In this document: positions 1-10,926 of the stretch, one piece after another
Numbering within the stretch: the stretch's first letter is position 1
Layout of the letters: each line of letters starts with the position of its first letter
NCBI GenBank assembly: GCA_964017235.1
Contig: OZ024931.1
Span: 135,720,033 to 135,784,032 of the forward strand
From: Sabellastarte sp. h YS-2021
Taxonomy: Eukaryota; Annelida; Polychaeta; Sabellida; Sabellidae
Length of the DNA: 64,000 bases
Direction of reading: 5' to 3'
The notes under the pieces: model-generated
Seen by the model: only the letters and a program-made list of their open reading frames with translations
Databases searched by the model: none
Told to the model about the DNA's origin: nothing
Made by a program: the position numbers and the translations under genes

Positions 1-60
1 TGACTACACAGGTTTTAGAATTACATCTGGTATAGCAGTGACTACTGATGTGTATTTGGT

Positions 61-91
61 CCCCAGCAGGCCTGTAATTCGCCTGCTGGGG
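61..91. other. Conserved hairpin in each 680 bp unit
   Basis: CCCCAGCAGGC and its exact complement GCCTGCTGGGG are separated by a 9-base loop (CTGTAATTC). The same hairpin occurs at 742-772, 1431-1461, 2111-2141, 2793-2823 and 3471-3501. The copy at 3861-3891 has a base change on both arms that keeps pairing. The oldest copy, near 4710-4739, is decayed. The function is unknown; it is an extrudable or transcribed stem-loop. Confidence 0.9.
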
Positions 92-1098
92 GGTGCATTA
101 AGATGTATTGATATTTTGCCAAATGGGACAGATGTAAGGCTATAAACCATATTTTATACACGTATGTGAGCCACTAAGAGAGAATTAAGTAGTGTATTCC
201 TTTAGAAATACACACCAAGCTCAAAATACATGTCTTGGGAGTGCAGGTAGCGAGGGTACCACTAAATGGCAAATCAGTCCAAAACACCCCTTAAAGTTGT
301 TGTATCTGGCTCAAATTTTCACAAAAAACTCAGTTTATATCAGAGAATAAAACTGCATTGGTCTGAACCACTCAAGAGCCATATTAGGAATTTCAGTTCC
401 GGGGGGTGGGGCTGGTCTGGCCTCCCCCCATCATGGAGGTTATGTCAAGTATATCAAAATGTATCAAATCTGAAGTCAAAAATTAATTTCATTCATGTTT
501 TGACAATAAAAGAGGACATTTTGGGCTCATTTGGAGCATTACATCTCTGAACAGAAATTATATGACCGTAATAGAGCTGTTAAAATGGTCGAAAAAAGAT
601 GTGAAGCAGCACAAATTAGTACCAAATGTTTTTCGAAAATACTGACATTTGGCCAAAAAATCCTCTGTAACTTACTAAATCTGACTGCACAGGTTTTAGA
701 ATTACATCTGGTATAGCAGTGACTACTGGTGTGTATTCGGACCCCAGCAGGCCTGTAATTCGCCTGCTGGGGGGTGCATTAAGATGTATTGATATTTTGC
801 CAAATGGGACAGATGTAAGGCTATAAACCATATTTTGTGCGAGTGTGGGAGCCACTAAGAGAGAATTATGTAGTGTATTCCTTTAGAAATACACACCAAG
901 CTCAAAATACATGTCTTGGGAGTGCAGGTAGCGAGGGTACCACTAAATGGCAAATCAGTCCAAAACACCCCTTAAAGTTGTTGCATCTGGCTCAAATTTT
1001 CGAAAAATCTCAGTTTATATCAGAGAATAAAACTGCATTGGTTTGAACCACTCAAAAGCCATATTAGGAATTTCAGTTCCGTGGGTGGGGCTGGTCTG

Positions 1099-1119
1099 CC
1101 CCCCCCCCCCCCCCCCCCC
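1099..1119. repeat. Poly-C run of 21
   Basis: A homopolymer C tract lies inside the third 680 bp unit, where other copies have CCTCCCCCCATCATGG or similar. It is probably slippage expansion, and the length may be a sequencing artefact. Confidence 0.9.
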
Positions 1120-3991
1120 TCATGGGGGTTATGTCAAGTATATCAAAATGTATCAAATCTGAAGCCAAAAATTAATTTCATTCATGTTTTGACAATAAAA
1201 GAGGACATTTTGGGCTCATTTGGAACATTACATCTCTGAACAGAAATTATATGACCCTAATAGAGCTGTTAAAATGGTCGAATAAAAATGTAAATCAGCC
1301 CAAATGAGTACCAAATGTTGGTCTATAATCCTGAAATTTGACCAGAAAATCCGCTGTAATTTACTAAATCTGACTGCACAGGTTTTAGAATTACATTTGG
1401 TATAGCAGTGACTACTGGTGTGCATTTGGACCCCAGCAGGCCTGTAATTCGCCTGCTGGGGGGTGCATTAAGATGTATTGATATTTTGCCAAATGGGACA
1501 GATGTAAGGCTATAAACCACATTTTGTGCGAGTGTGGGAGCCACTAAGAGAGAATTAAGTAGTGTATTCCTTAAGAAATACACACCAAGCTCAAAATACA
1601 TATCTTGGGAGTGCAGGTAGCGAGGGTACCACTAAATGGCAAATCAGTCCAAAACACCCCTTAAAGTTGTTGTAGCTGGCTCAATTTTTTCACAAAAAAC
1701 TCAGTTTATATCAGAGAATAAAACTGCATTGGTCTGAACCACTCAAGAGCCATATTAGGAATTTCAGTTCCGGGGGTGGGGCTGGTCTGGCCTCCCCCCA
1801 TCATGGGGGTTATGTCAAGTATATCAAAATGTATCAAATCTGAAGCCAAAAATTAATTTCATTCATGTTTTGACAATAAAAGAGGACATTTTGGGCTCAT
1901 TTGGAGAATTACATCTCTGAACAGAAATTATATGACCCTAATAGAGCTGTTAAAATGGTCGAAAAAGATGTAAATCAGCACAAATGAGTACCAAACGTTG
2001 GTCTATAATATTGAAATTTGTCCAGAAAATCCTCTGTAACTTACTAAATCTGACTGCACAGGTTTTAGAATTACATCTGGTATAGCAGTGACTACTGGTG
2101 TGTATTTGGACCCCAGCAGGCCTGTAATTCGCCTGCTGGGGGGTGCATTAAGATGTATTGATATTTTGCCAAATGGGACAGATGTAAGGCTATAAACCAT
2201 ATTTTGTGCGAGTGTGGGAGCCACTAAGAGAGAATTAAGTAGTGTATTCCTTAAGAAATACACACCAAGCTCAAAATACATGTCTTGGGAGTGCAGGTAG
2301 CGAGGGTACCACTAAATGGCAAATCAGTCCAAAACACCCCTTAAAGTTGTTGTATCTGGCTCAAATTTTCACAAAAAAACTCAGTTTATATCAGAGAATA
2401 AAACTGCATTGGTCTGAACCACTCAAGAGCCATATTAGGAATTTCAGTTCCGGTGGGTGGGGCTGGTCTGGCCTCCCCCCATCATGGGGGTTATGTCAAG
2501 TATATCAAAATGTATCAAATCTGAAGCCAAAAATTAATTTCATTCATGTTTTGACAATAAAAGAGGACATTTTGGACTCATTTGGAGCATTACATCTCTG
2601 AACAGAAATTATATGAGCCTAATAGAGCTGTTAAAATGGTCGAAAAAAGATGTAAATCAGCCCAAATGAGTACCAAATGTTGGTCTATAATCCTGAAATT
2701 TGGCCAGAAAATCCTCTGTAATTTACCAAATCTGACTGCACAGGTTTTAGAATTACATTTGGTATAGCAGTGACTACTGGTGTGTATTTGGACCCCAGCA
2801 GGCCTGTAATTCGCCTGCTGGGGGGTGCATTAAGATGTATTGATATTTTGCCAAATGGGACAGATGTAAGGCTATAAAACATATTTTGTGCGAGTGTGGG
2901 ATCCACTAAGACAGAATTAAGTAGTGTATTCCTTAAGAAATACACACCAAGCTCAAAATACATGTCTTGGGAGTGCAGGTAGCGAGGGTACCACTAAATG
3001 GCAAATCAGTCCAAAACACCCCTTAAAGTTGTTGTATCTGGCTCATATTTTCACAAAAAAACTCAGTTTATATCAGTGAATAAAACTGCATTGGTCTGAA
3101 CCACTCAAGAGCCATATTAGGAATTTCAGTTCTGGGGGTGGGGCTGGTCTGGCCCCCCCTCATGGGGGTTATGTCAAGTATATCAAAATGTATCAAATCT
3201 GAAGCCAAAAATTAATTTCATTCATGTTTTGACAATAAAAGAGGACATTTTGGGCTCATTTGGAACATTACATTTCTGAACAGAAATTATATGACCCTAA
3301 TAGAGCTGTTAAAATGCTCGAAAAAAGATGTAAATCAGCCCAAATGAATACCAAATGTTGGTCTATAATCCTGAAATTTGGCCAGAAAATCCTCTGTAAT
3401 TTACTAAATCTGACTGCACAGGTTTTAGAATTACATCTGGTATAGCAGTGACTACTGGTGTGTATTTGGACCCCAGCAGGCCTGTAATTCGCCTGCTGGG
3501 GGTGCATTAAGATGTATTGATATTTTGCCAAATGAGACAGACGTAAGGCTATAAACCATATTTTGTGCGAGTGTGGGAGCCACTAAGAGAGAATTAAGTA
3601 AGCAAATCAGTCCAAAACACCCCTTAAAGTTGTTGTATCTGGCTCAAAGTTTCACAATAAACTCAGTTTATATCAGAGTATAAAACTGCATTGGTCTGAA
3701 CCACTCAAGAGCCATATTAGGAATTTCAGTTCCGGGGGGTGGGGCTGGTCTGGCCCCCCTCATGGAGGTTATGTCAAGTATATCAAAATGTATCAAATCT
3801 GACTGCACAGGTTTTAGAAGTACATCTGGTATAGCAGTGACTACTGGTGTGGTATTTGGACCCCAGGAGGCCTGTAATACGCCTCCTGGGGGTGCATTAA
3901 GATATACTCATATCTTGTCCAATAACTCAGATGTAAGGCTATAAACCATATTGTTTGTGAATGTGGGAGCCACTATGAGAGAATTAAGTAA

Positions 3992-4011
3992 TGTATTTCT
4001 TAAGAAATACA
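3992..4011. other. 20 bp perfect palindrome
   Basis: TGTATTTCTTAAGAAATACA reads the same on both strands. Intact 680 bp units carry the same element with one mismatched pair (CCTTAAGAAA), for example around 1563-1584 and 2243-2264. Confidence 0.85.
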
Positions 4012-4890
4012 CAACAAGCTCAAAATACATATCGTGGGAGTGGATGTAGCGAGGGTACCACTAAATAGCAAATCAGTCCAAACCACCCCTTAAGTAGTGT
4101 ATTCCTTAAGTTTTTACTTATTTGGGATTTAACGTCGCTTTCAACACTGTACAGGTTATATCACGACGGGTAGTTGGAAGGGCAGAGGAAACCAGTACAT
4201 ACAGTTCTTTGTGTATTCCTTAAGAAATACACACCAAGCTTAAGAAATACACACCAAGCTCAAAATACATGTCCTGGGAGAGCATGTAGCGAGTATACCA
4301 TTCAATGGCAAATCATCCCCTTGAAGTTGTATCTTGCTGAAATTTTCACAGGAAACTCAGATCATATCACAGATTTAAACTGCATTGGTCTTAGCCAGTC
4401 AAGGGCCATATCAGAAATTTCAGTTTTGGGGGGTGGGACAGGTCTGCCTGCTTGCCCGCAAGTATATCAAAATGTGGCCAATCTGAAGCCGTTAATTAGT
4501 TTTATGCATGTTTCTATAATAAAATAGGACATTTTAGGTACATTTTGAGCATTACATCTCTGAATAGAAATTATTTAACCCAAAAAGTGCTGTTTAAATG
4601 GTCGAAAAAAGATGTAAATCAGCCCAGATGAGTACCAAATGTTGGTCTATAATCCTGTAATTTGGCCAGAAAATCTAACATAGCATTGATTACTGGTGTG
4701 TATTTAAGCTCCAGCAGCCCTGTAATTCGCCGGCTGGGGGGTTCCATTAAGAAATATTCATATTTTGCGCAAGGAGACAGGTGTATGGCTAAAAATCATA
4801 TTTTATGCGAGAGTGGGAGCCACTAAGAGAGAATTAAGTAGTGTATTCCTTAAGAAATACACACCAAGCTCAAAGTACATGTCCTAATTT
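4012..4890. repeat. Decayed copies at the edge of the 680 bp array
   Basis: Recognisable fragments of the 680 bp unit continue with many substitutions and rearrangements: TAAGAAATACACACCAAGCT is doubled at about 4220-4260, followed by the hairpin relic near 4710-4739 and another TTAAGAAATACACACC at about 4850. Decay increases to the right, as expected at the edge of a satellite array where homogenisation stops. Confidence 0.8.
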
Positions 4891-5401
4891 CAGCTGAAAA
4901 CACCCGTTGAAGTCGATTCATTACATCAGGTATAGCAATCAAGTAACAGGAAGTAACAGGAATATCTGGATCTTTGATATTTTTATACTCAGGCAGTGAT
5001 CCGGAGCTCTCTCAAAATTTAATGGGTGAATGTTCTCATTCTTTTTAATGAAGATCCAACCAGTAGTATTTGCATAATCCTGCTGACACATATATCAGCG
5101 TGAGGCCGTGGCAGGTATTGCTTTTCAACGATCTGTAAATTAAAAACTCAAGAATCCTGCTACTTGCTCGTCTGACTAGTCCCTTTTTACCATTTTTAGT
5201 TCATACATACCACCCTAACAATTAACCTATTTAAAATATTGGTTAAATCTGCGTCATATCTCCAGTATTGTTGAAATACCCCATTATCGCCCACATTCCC
5301 CGTTATCGTGGTAGTATTTATTCAACCCCTTGCTGATGTGATTCACAACCCCCGTTATCACCTGATATGTCCCAGTGATGATTTTATGGTTTTTTCATGT
5401 C
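4891..5401. other. No gene recognised
   Basis: AT-rich single-copy-looking DNA between the 680 bp array and the LINE. I see no coding region and no RNA gene. The 5' end of the LINE may lie within it, but the boundary is not visible. Confidence 0.5.
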
Positions 5402-5664
5402 CCAGTGTTTATTCTATTGTTTTAATGGTTTTTTGTTGACTATATTCTTGTACTTGTACATGGTTTTTCTAACTCTTGCTTTTGATTGATTGTAGTTCAT
5501 GGGTCTCTCTGCTCTTATAGTTTGTTAACCCTTAGGCCAGTGTTTATTCTATGGTTTTTAATGTTTTTTATGTTAATTCTATACTTGTACATGGTGTTTC
5601 TAATTTTTGCCTTTGATTGATTGAAATTCATGGGTCTCTCAGGTCTTATGGTTTGTTAACCCTT
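5402..5664 (+). repeat. 135 bp tandem duplication in the LINE 5' region
   Basis: CCAGTGTTTATTCTAT begins both a first copy (5402-5536) and a second copy (from 5537). Both continue through TTGATTGATTG, TTCATGGGTCTCTC and TTTGTTAACCCTT. Repeated 5' monomers are common in the promoter-bearing 5' UTR of LINEs. A promoter role here is inference. Confidence 0.8.
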
Positions 5665-6560
5665 GGCTTTTGTGATCTTTTTGGCATTTCTTTTTCTTGT
5701 CACAGTTCTGTTTTTCATAATTCTTGTTTTCTTTTTGCTTTTTGGATCCAGTAGTGTGTTCTTGACCATGTTAGTTGTAAAAACAACTCTATTGATATGT
5801 TTCCTATGTGTCGGTTTCTCTAGGAATTGGCTTAATGCTGACAAGGGTCAGAATTGTGAAAAAGTTGACAGGAGCATTCCATCTATTTTTCGGCTCCCTG
5901 TTGTGGTGCGTAAATATTGCTACCTCGGCAACTCAAAACAGGTTCCTCCACAATTGAAACTAAAAAACCTACTCCTACTCCTCTTGTTGTGCGGCGATGT
6001 TGCTGTAAACCCTGGCCCGACCAATTTTGGATTTGTCAACTGTAGATCCATTCGCAATAAAGGCCCTCTCCTGCATGACCTTATACAACACAGTGACTTG
6101 GATATCCTGGGCCTGGTTGAGACTCACATCAGACCAACCGACACTGATGGTCTCCTAAACTCCCTCACACCATTAAATTATAACTTAATCCAAAAACCTA
6201 GGTATTCTGGATTGGTCGGTAGTGTTGGCTGTCCAGAAAATCCTTTTCTCCCAGTATTGTCTCTTCACCGTTTTTTAGATCATTCGAAATCATTATACTA
6301 TCTTTTAGGTCCGACTACAATAGCTTTGTTACTGCTTGTGTGTATCGTCCCCCCGGTTCTTTTACTACTCAATTTCTGGAGGATTTTCTGCCTCTTTCTG
6401 GCTTTCTGTCTTTAATTGGTTCCAATTTCATCATTTGTGGTGACATAAATGTTCATCTGGATGTTGAGTGCGCGATAGGTCTAGGTTTAACAACATGCTT
6501 CAGTGCTGCAGTTCGAGTCAATGTGTCAGTGGCCCGACTCACATATTGGGTCATACTCTG
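5663..6560 (+). pseudogene. LINE leader, 2A-like motif and APE endonuclease (frameshifted)
   Basis: The first frame (5663-6415, 250 codons) starts with about 50 very hydrophobic residues and reaches CGDVAVNPGP (residues 110-119, bases 5990-6019). It then enters the endonuclease: NFGFVNCRSIRNK, and LGLVETH with the metal-binding Glu. The frame is lost near 6230. The next block is read from about 6331 in another frame: YRPPGSFTTQFLEDF and GDINVHLD, corresponding to the family's GD(F/I)NxH catalytic box. A third frame from about 6468 gives GPTHILGHTLNILISN, the family's THxxGHTLD box. At least two frameshifts are therefore needed, and this is a dead copy. The family role is nicking target DNA to prime reverse transcription. 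Confidence 0.85.
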
Positions 6561-6639
6561 AACATTTTGATATCTAATTGTGACTCTGATTTTGTCAATA
6601 ACGTTAATGTTGGAGACTTTATCTCAACCATGCTGCTAT

Positions 6640-7705
6640 ACGATGCCAACTCAATTTTTCCCACCCAACAACCTGCATTGAAAAAATAGTCTCTTATCAT
6701 AGAATTGATATTGACCAGTTCCACAATGACCGTAGAAATATACCATTTGTACTGTCCCCTGGAAGAACTGCAGCAGAACTGTATGATCAGTATATGGTTG
6801 GTGTTACCCAGGTACTTGACAAGCATGCTCCTATCATCTCACGCATGATAAAACGGCAGTCCGATGAGTGGCTGTCTGATTCATATCGCACGGCTCACTC
6901 TCTAAGGCGGCAAATTGAACGAATGTGGAGAAAACATAAGACACAGTTGAACAGGTCAAGGCTCCGCAAGCAAATTGCCTGGTGGAATCGACTGGCCAAT
7001 AAAGACAAGGGTTCCTACTATACCAATCTTATAACTGCGAATAGTGATGACCCCAAGCAGCTCTGGCAGTCATTGAGGAAGGTATTGCATCGCACCTCTG
7101 AAACTGTTCTGCCGGCTCATTCCTCTGAAAAAAGCCTTGTGGACACATTTGCTTCTTTCTTCACCAATAAAATAAGCAAAATCAGGGACACGTTTCCTAC
7201 TTCTGGTTCGTTCAATGATGCACCTGATTCGGTGTCCCCTGCTTTCAGTACCTTTAAGCCTGTAACTGAAGACGAGGTCAGCAAGTGCATCAATGAGTCT
7301 CCGACTAAATCATGCCTATTGGACCCCATACCAACATTCCTCCTTAAGGATTGTCTTGATATACTCCTTCCGTCTATTACCAAGTTGGTAAATTACTCTC
7401 TCATTGATGGCTCTTTCCCAAGTGCTTTCAAAAGAGCGGCTGTCACCCCCCTCATTAAAAAAGCTTCTCTGCACAGAAACGACGTTAAGAATTATCGCCC
7501 AGTGTCTGGTCTTTGTTTCCTGTCAAAGTTGGTGGAGCGAATTGTTGCTAAGCAACTTACCTTACACATCAATACTAACAAACTGGATAATCCACATCAG
7601 TCAGCTTATAAGCCAGGACATTTCACAGAAACAGCTTTGCCTCCTTCAGAAAGAAGCTTAAACCTTACCTGTTTGCAAAAGCATATCCCCCATAGCCTCT
7701 CCTGA
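6640..7705 (+). pseudogene. LINE reverse transcriptase, N-terminal part only
   Basis: The open frame runs without a stop from about 6640 and contains a Met at 6794. It shows the pre-RT linker (DKHAPIISR, WWNRLANKDKGSYY), then RT blocks: SPTKSCLLDPIPTFLLK, FPSAFKRAAVTPLIKK, NYRPVSGLCFLSKLVERI and HQSAYKPGHFTETAL. Directly after this block the sequence jumps to the polyprotein C-terminus, so RT motifs A to E, including the catalytic aspartates, are absent. The deletion is clean, as if by recombination or template switching. Confidence 0.88.
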
Positions 7706-7827
7706 CACCCTGTGTCTCCTTGGTATGACCTGGCTATGTCCTCGGATTAATGTTAACTGCTTTGCTTTATGTTCAGTTGCGCCTTAGAGTCCATCAACGA
7801 TGGAGATTAAGCGCTATAAAAGTCCAC

Positions 7828-7843
7828 ATTAGATTAGATTAGA
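7828..7843 (+). repeat. ATTAG microsatellite at the LINE 3' end
   Basis: Three ATTAG units follow GCGCTATAAAAGTCCAC. CR1/L2 elements end in short tandem repeats rather than poly-A. Confidence 0.8.
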
Positions 7844-7847
7844 CAAA

Positions 7848-8811
7848 CAAGCAGACAAACGGTTATAAATTTAACACCACCTTGGCAGAGGTTACGACAA
7901 CTTTACATTACTTTCGCCAAAAAAGGTGGCTTGGAAAGCCTACATATGTGACAACATATGCAACACCAGATATACAATAAAATGACATGGCATGATCTAA
8001 TCCTGTGAATGAAAGTATTCTCATAGTATTGTTATGGACAAAATAAAGGTAATTAAATGAATGAAGCAATTTAGCAAGCGTTCACAAAGTGAAATCCAGA
8101 ACGATGGAAATTATATGCACTCATACTTTACTTTTAGTCTCCTTTTCATTTTTTTTTTCTTGGTGAAGCATCTCCAGAAAATTTTATCAAAATCTGACAA
8201 GCAGTTTGGCTTGTCAAGTGGTTACCATGACAACATACGTTGTCTACTTTGGTGAAAAACCAATCAACACTTCTCCCAGAAACTAATACAAACCCAGTTT
8301 CAATATTTGCCTCCCTACAGACCAAACCCCTCTTTGGATTTTCACCAAATTTTCAGCACGTTTGTCTCAATGTGAATGTGTGGTAATAATTTTTTTTTGC
8401 CCACATTAGATAACAACTGCTATGATAACCATTTTCTGGAGATTTTTCATTCAGAGGTGTTTGTCTTCATGAGAGTTTGTGTGGGTGAGTGTGTAGTCAA
8501 CTTATTGCAAAAACTGTTGGCTGTTTTATCATTTAAACTTTCCACAGTTTTAGTATGTGGCCTTCTAAACACCAAACTGTCATCACATTTTCACAAAATT
8601 TTCAGGACATGTTAGGGGTTGGGTTAGGGGTTACAGTGTTAGCCAAAAAGTTGATTAAATGCTTAATGTTCAGCACATGCTCTCATAAAGACAGACTTAA
8701 CCTGAAAATTTGGCAAAAATATGTTAAGCGGTTTGATTTGTAGAGATCTCTGAAGTGAAAAATGTGACTAATTTAAAGAAATACAGTTACCAAGCAACAG
8801 ATATAAGCAGG
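7848..8811. other. No gene recognised
   Basis: Mixed AT-rich DNA with short poly-T runs. A small telomere-like stretch, GTTAGGGGTTGGGTTAGGGG, sits near 8609-8631, too short and irregular to call an interstitial telomere. No coding or RNA gene is supported. Confidence 0.5.
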
Positions 8812-8817
8812 ATTTAC

Positions 8818-9300
8818 ATAACAGCTTATGATGGTCTGTGACCTTGTCCAGTTTGTTCTGGTCTGGAAAGGTAGGTTGTAGCCCTCTCTTAACATTTTTA
8901 AGACCTTCGGTCAGGCCCCTAAGGCTTCCAAAGTTTTCCAAATCTGACTTAGTCTGGCCTCTACAGGCAGGTCTTTGGCAACAGTTTGGACATTTGGTAA
9001 TTGTTTTACAGAACACAACTGACTGCCACAGGAACATTGTTCACATATTTTAATGACTAACGTTGTCTTACAACAGCTGGACTTATGCCTTTCTTTTGTG
9101 GCTGCCCTTTTGCAATAAGTGATGATTTGCAACAACTGAATCTGCAATATTTATCACTTTCTGACCAGTCTATAACGTCTGTCCAGACTCTGGTCGGGAC
9201 TGGGTGAACCGAACATGATTTACAGTCTTTGGTCCAGCCTGGTGACACTGATTTATAATTAAAGTCTGTTTGCTCCCAGCCAGTCTCCTTGAAAGCAGAC
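8818..9300 (-). pseudogene. Cys-rich pre-RT segment of copy A (broken)
   Basis: Fragments in two frames match the Cys-rich module of copy B: ATKERHKSS, KICEQCSCGSQLC, and FCKTITKCPNCCQRPACRGQ. They lead towards the RT but end in the copy's truncation. Stops and a frameshift separate them. Several CxxC pairs survive. Confidence 0.6.
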
Positions 9301-9453
9301 ACTTTATATATTGATTGTCATTTATAAGAAGACTGGCCCTTGGCCAGACGTGATGAGTACTGTGAGGACTTGCCATTCCTTATCTGGCTGTAGGAACCTA
9401 TCTTTTTCCAAGCCAGTTTGCCCGACTTCTGTTCCCTTGATCTGTCGGATCTT

Positions 9454-9651
9454 TCAGAAGGTCGGCAAATACTGAAGCTCCTCCGTGGCAGTGCTGATCC
9501 TTTCTGAAGACTTTTCTTTGGATTGTTTAGCTTGAATCACTCTGAGCGGTGCTTGCATGCTAGACTGAACCTTACTGAGACATCTACTGAAGCTGGCTGC
9601 CTGGTTACAAATATATGTAGATTTGTGAGCCGACTTCTCCCATCTCCTCAA
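9454..9651 (-). pseudogene. DIRS gag C-terminal block, copy A
   Basis: 65 codons starting MRRWEKSAHK. Shared signatures with copy B 15414-16280 are RRWE(K/R)(S/A)A, CNQAA(S/G)(F/L)SRCL(S/T)(K/R)VQ, and KSSER followed by the (Q/D)YL(P/V)TF ending. The function within gag is unknown. Confidence 0.7.
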
Positions 9652-9744
9652 TGCATCCTGGCTAATTGGACATGATGCTGGTCCAGGGGTAGACAGACTG
9701 GATGACCTTGCAATCCTGCTGTAACTGAATTCAACTTAAAATAT

Positions 9745-10245
9745 TCACTGTTCCAGTAAGACACAAAACCAGCATACTTGGTGTAATCCGTACCACTTTG
9801 ACTGTGAACGACTGACTTCTACAAACTGGTCTTTCTGCAGGCCACTGGCCTCTGATGTTCTGGATGGATATCCCTCTACTAAAGTGATGTTAAGTTTGTC
9901 CATCTTTTTGCAGAGCCACTTGTCGGTCAGTAGCTTGACACTTATCGTGCGTAGTGGCTGTTGTTTGGGTGCTGGGAATGGGTTCCTGTCTGCACTTGAA
10001 GATGAAGTTTCCATATCCGAAATATGAGTCCAACCCATAAAGAATCTGATCCCACGTACAGTTTCACGATATGTCTGCTCTTCTGAAAGAGCCTGGTCAG
10101 TTTCTGTAACAGTGAGGTTGTGGTCCGGATCAGATAACTCCCCTTCTTCTTCAAAGTCACCAGAGAGTTGGTGGACCGGATCACCATCAGAGTCCATGCC
10201 CATGTCACTGTCCTGTGGGGTCTGTAGCCCTGATGTGCATGGCAC
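9745..10245 (-). pseudogene. DIRS gag middle region, copy A
   Basis: A 166-codon frame rich in Asp, Glu, Ser and Thr (GDFEEEGELSDPDHNLT), then FFMGWTHISDMETSSSSADRNPFPAP and WLCKKMDKLNITLVEGYPSRTSEAxGLQKDQF. The second half matches copy B, which has LKDQFIKPPRSSRWYGMH at the corresponding place. It is read as a gag-like structural protein, separated by frameshifts from the flanking blocks. Confidence 0.6.
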
Positions 10246-10652
10246 TTGCTGTGATACAGCAGAAGTCTGGTCGGTAGAAGGCTGGTCTGTCAGTTGGTGA
10301 AGTTCTGTGGTCCTGGGTCAGTCAGGTTGAACTTCAGCTGGGCTCTGGTCTGTAGATACAGCAGGTCGGTCAACAGGTCAGTCAGCCAGCTTCGGAAACC
10401 TTAACAGCACTGGCTTGTGAAGTTCTGACCGGCATCTTCAATGTCTGGAAAGTCAGTTCCAGGCAAGGATTCTCCAGAGACTTAGACAAAAGGAATTAAT
10501 GCTTCAAGACGACTGAAACATTTGGGCCATTTCTGATCCATAGCCTCTAACTTCATGTCTGTAGACGACTTCTTAGGAGGGTATTTCTTCTTGGCCTTGT
10601 CTTTACTACTAACCCTTTTCTGGAGACTTCACCGCCTTCTGGTCAGTTGCTG

Positions 10653-10913
10653 TTACACAAAGAACAGAGAACAAACTACCAAAGTGTCACCAATGTTGTC
10701 AGACTTGTCAGATCTAGTAGATTTGTCAGTCATAACAGATTTCTTTTCGTGTTTTTCCTTGTTCTTTTGGTATGAAGGCATGGACAGTTGCAGCTTCTGT
10801 TCAGGAATCAAAATGCTACAATAAGGGAAATCTTCTTTGCTAACACTAGGGTCAGTACCCTTCAGCTTGTCTCTACATCTTGTGCAGTGCGCATGCATAT
10901 CAAACCCAGCCAT
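10653..10913 (-). pseudogene. DIRS gag N-terminus with zinc-finger-like module, copy A
   Basis: MAGFDMHAHCTRCRDKLKG starts an 86-codon frame. The pattern HxHCxxCRDK, then a C-containing SKEDFPYC and PEQKLQLSMPSY, matches copy B (FKCARCRDKG, then PEQILQLATPTY). It is probably a nucleic-acid-binding finger of a gag-like protein. The following coding region is degraded. Confidence 0.65.
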
Positions 10914-10926
10914 TAAAGGGCCACAT

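Larger units (their letters stand above)
1..3990. repeat. Tandem array of a ~680 bp unit
   Basis: Head-to-tail copies of a ~680 bp unit are visible by eye. The marker TGACTGCACAGGTTTTAGAA (first copy TGACTACACA...) recurs at 1, 682, 1371, 2051, 2732, 3411 and about 3800, giving spacings of 681, 689, 680, 681 and 679, then a shortened last copy (389). Copies are roughly 95% alike and differ by single bases and small indels. A similar ~92-codon open frame on the minus strand recurs in several copies (for example 1323-1601, 2003-2281, 2685-2963). Its copy-to-copy differences often change the amino acid, so I do not call it a gene. Each unit contains an 11 bp-stem hairpin (listed separately), a G/C-rich run, and a near-palindrome around CTTAAG. 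The left edge is cut by the window, so the array length is unknown. It could be a satellite or the tandem core of a larger mobile element. Confidence 0.95.
5402..7847 (+). mobile_element. CR1/L2-type LINE, degenerate and internally deleted
   Basis: In order on the plus strand there is a 5' tandem duplication, a hydrophobic leader, a 2A-like NPGP motif, APE-type endonuclease fragments in three frames, the first part of a reverse transcriptase, then an abrupt junction to the extreme C-terminus of the same polyprotein (FRKKLKPYLFAKAYPP in a shifted frame at about 7640-7690), and a 3' UTR ending GCGCTATAAAAGT plus an ATTAG microsatellite. That 3' end style is characteristic of the CR1/L2 clade. 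The RT catalytic core (FADD-type box) is missing by deletion, so this copy cannot move. Confidence 0.88.

Noticed and set aside
1323-2963. Recurrent ~92-codon minus-strand open frame in the 680 bp units as a gene family
   Set aside because: Frames follow from near-identical repeats. Differences among copies often change amino acids, some copies are broken, and no domain is recognisable.
8609-8631. Interstitial telomeric repeat
   Set aside because: Only two to three irregular GGGGTTA-like units; too short to support.
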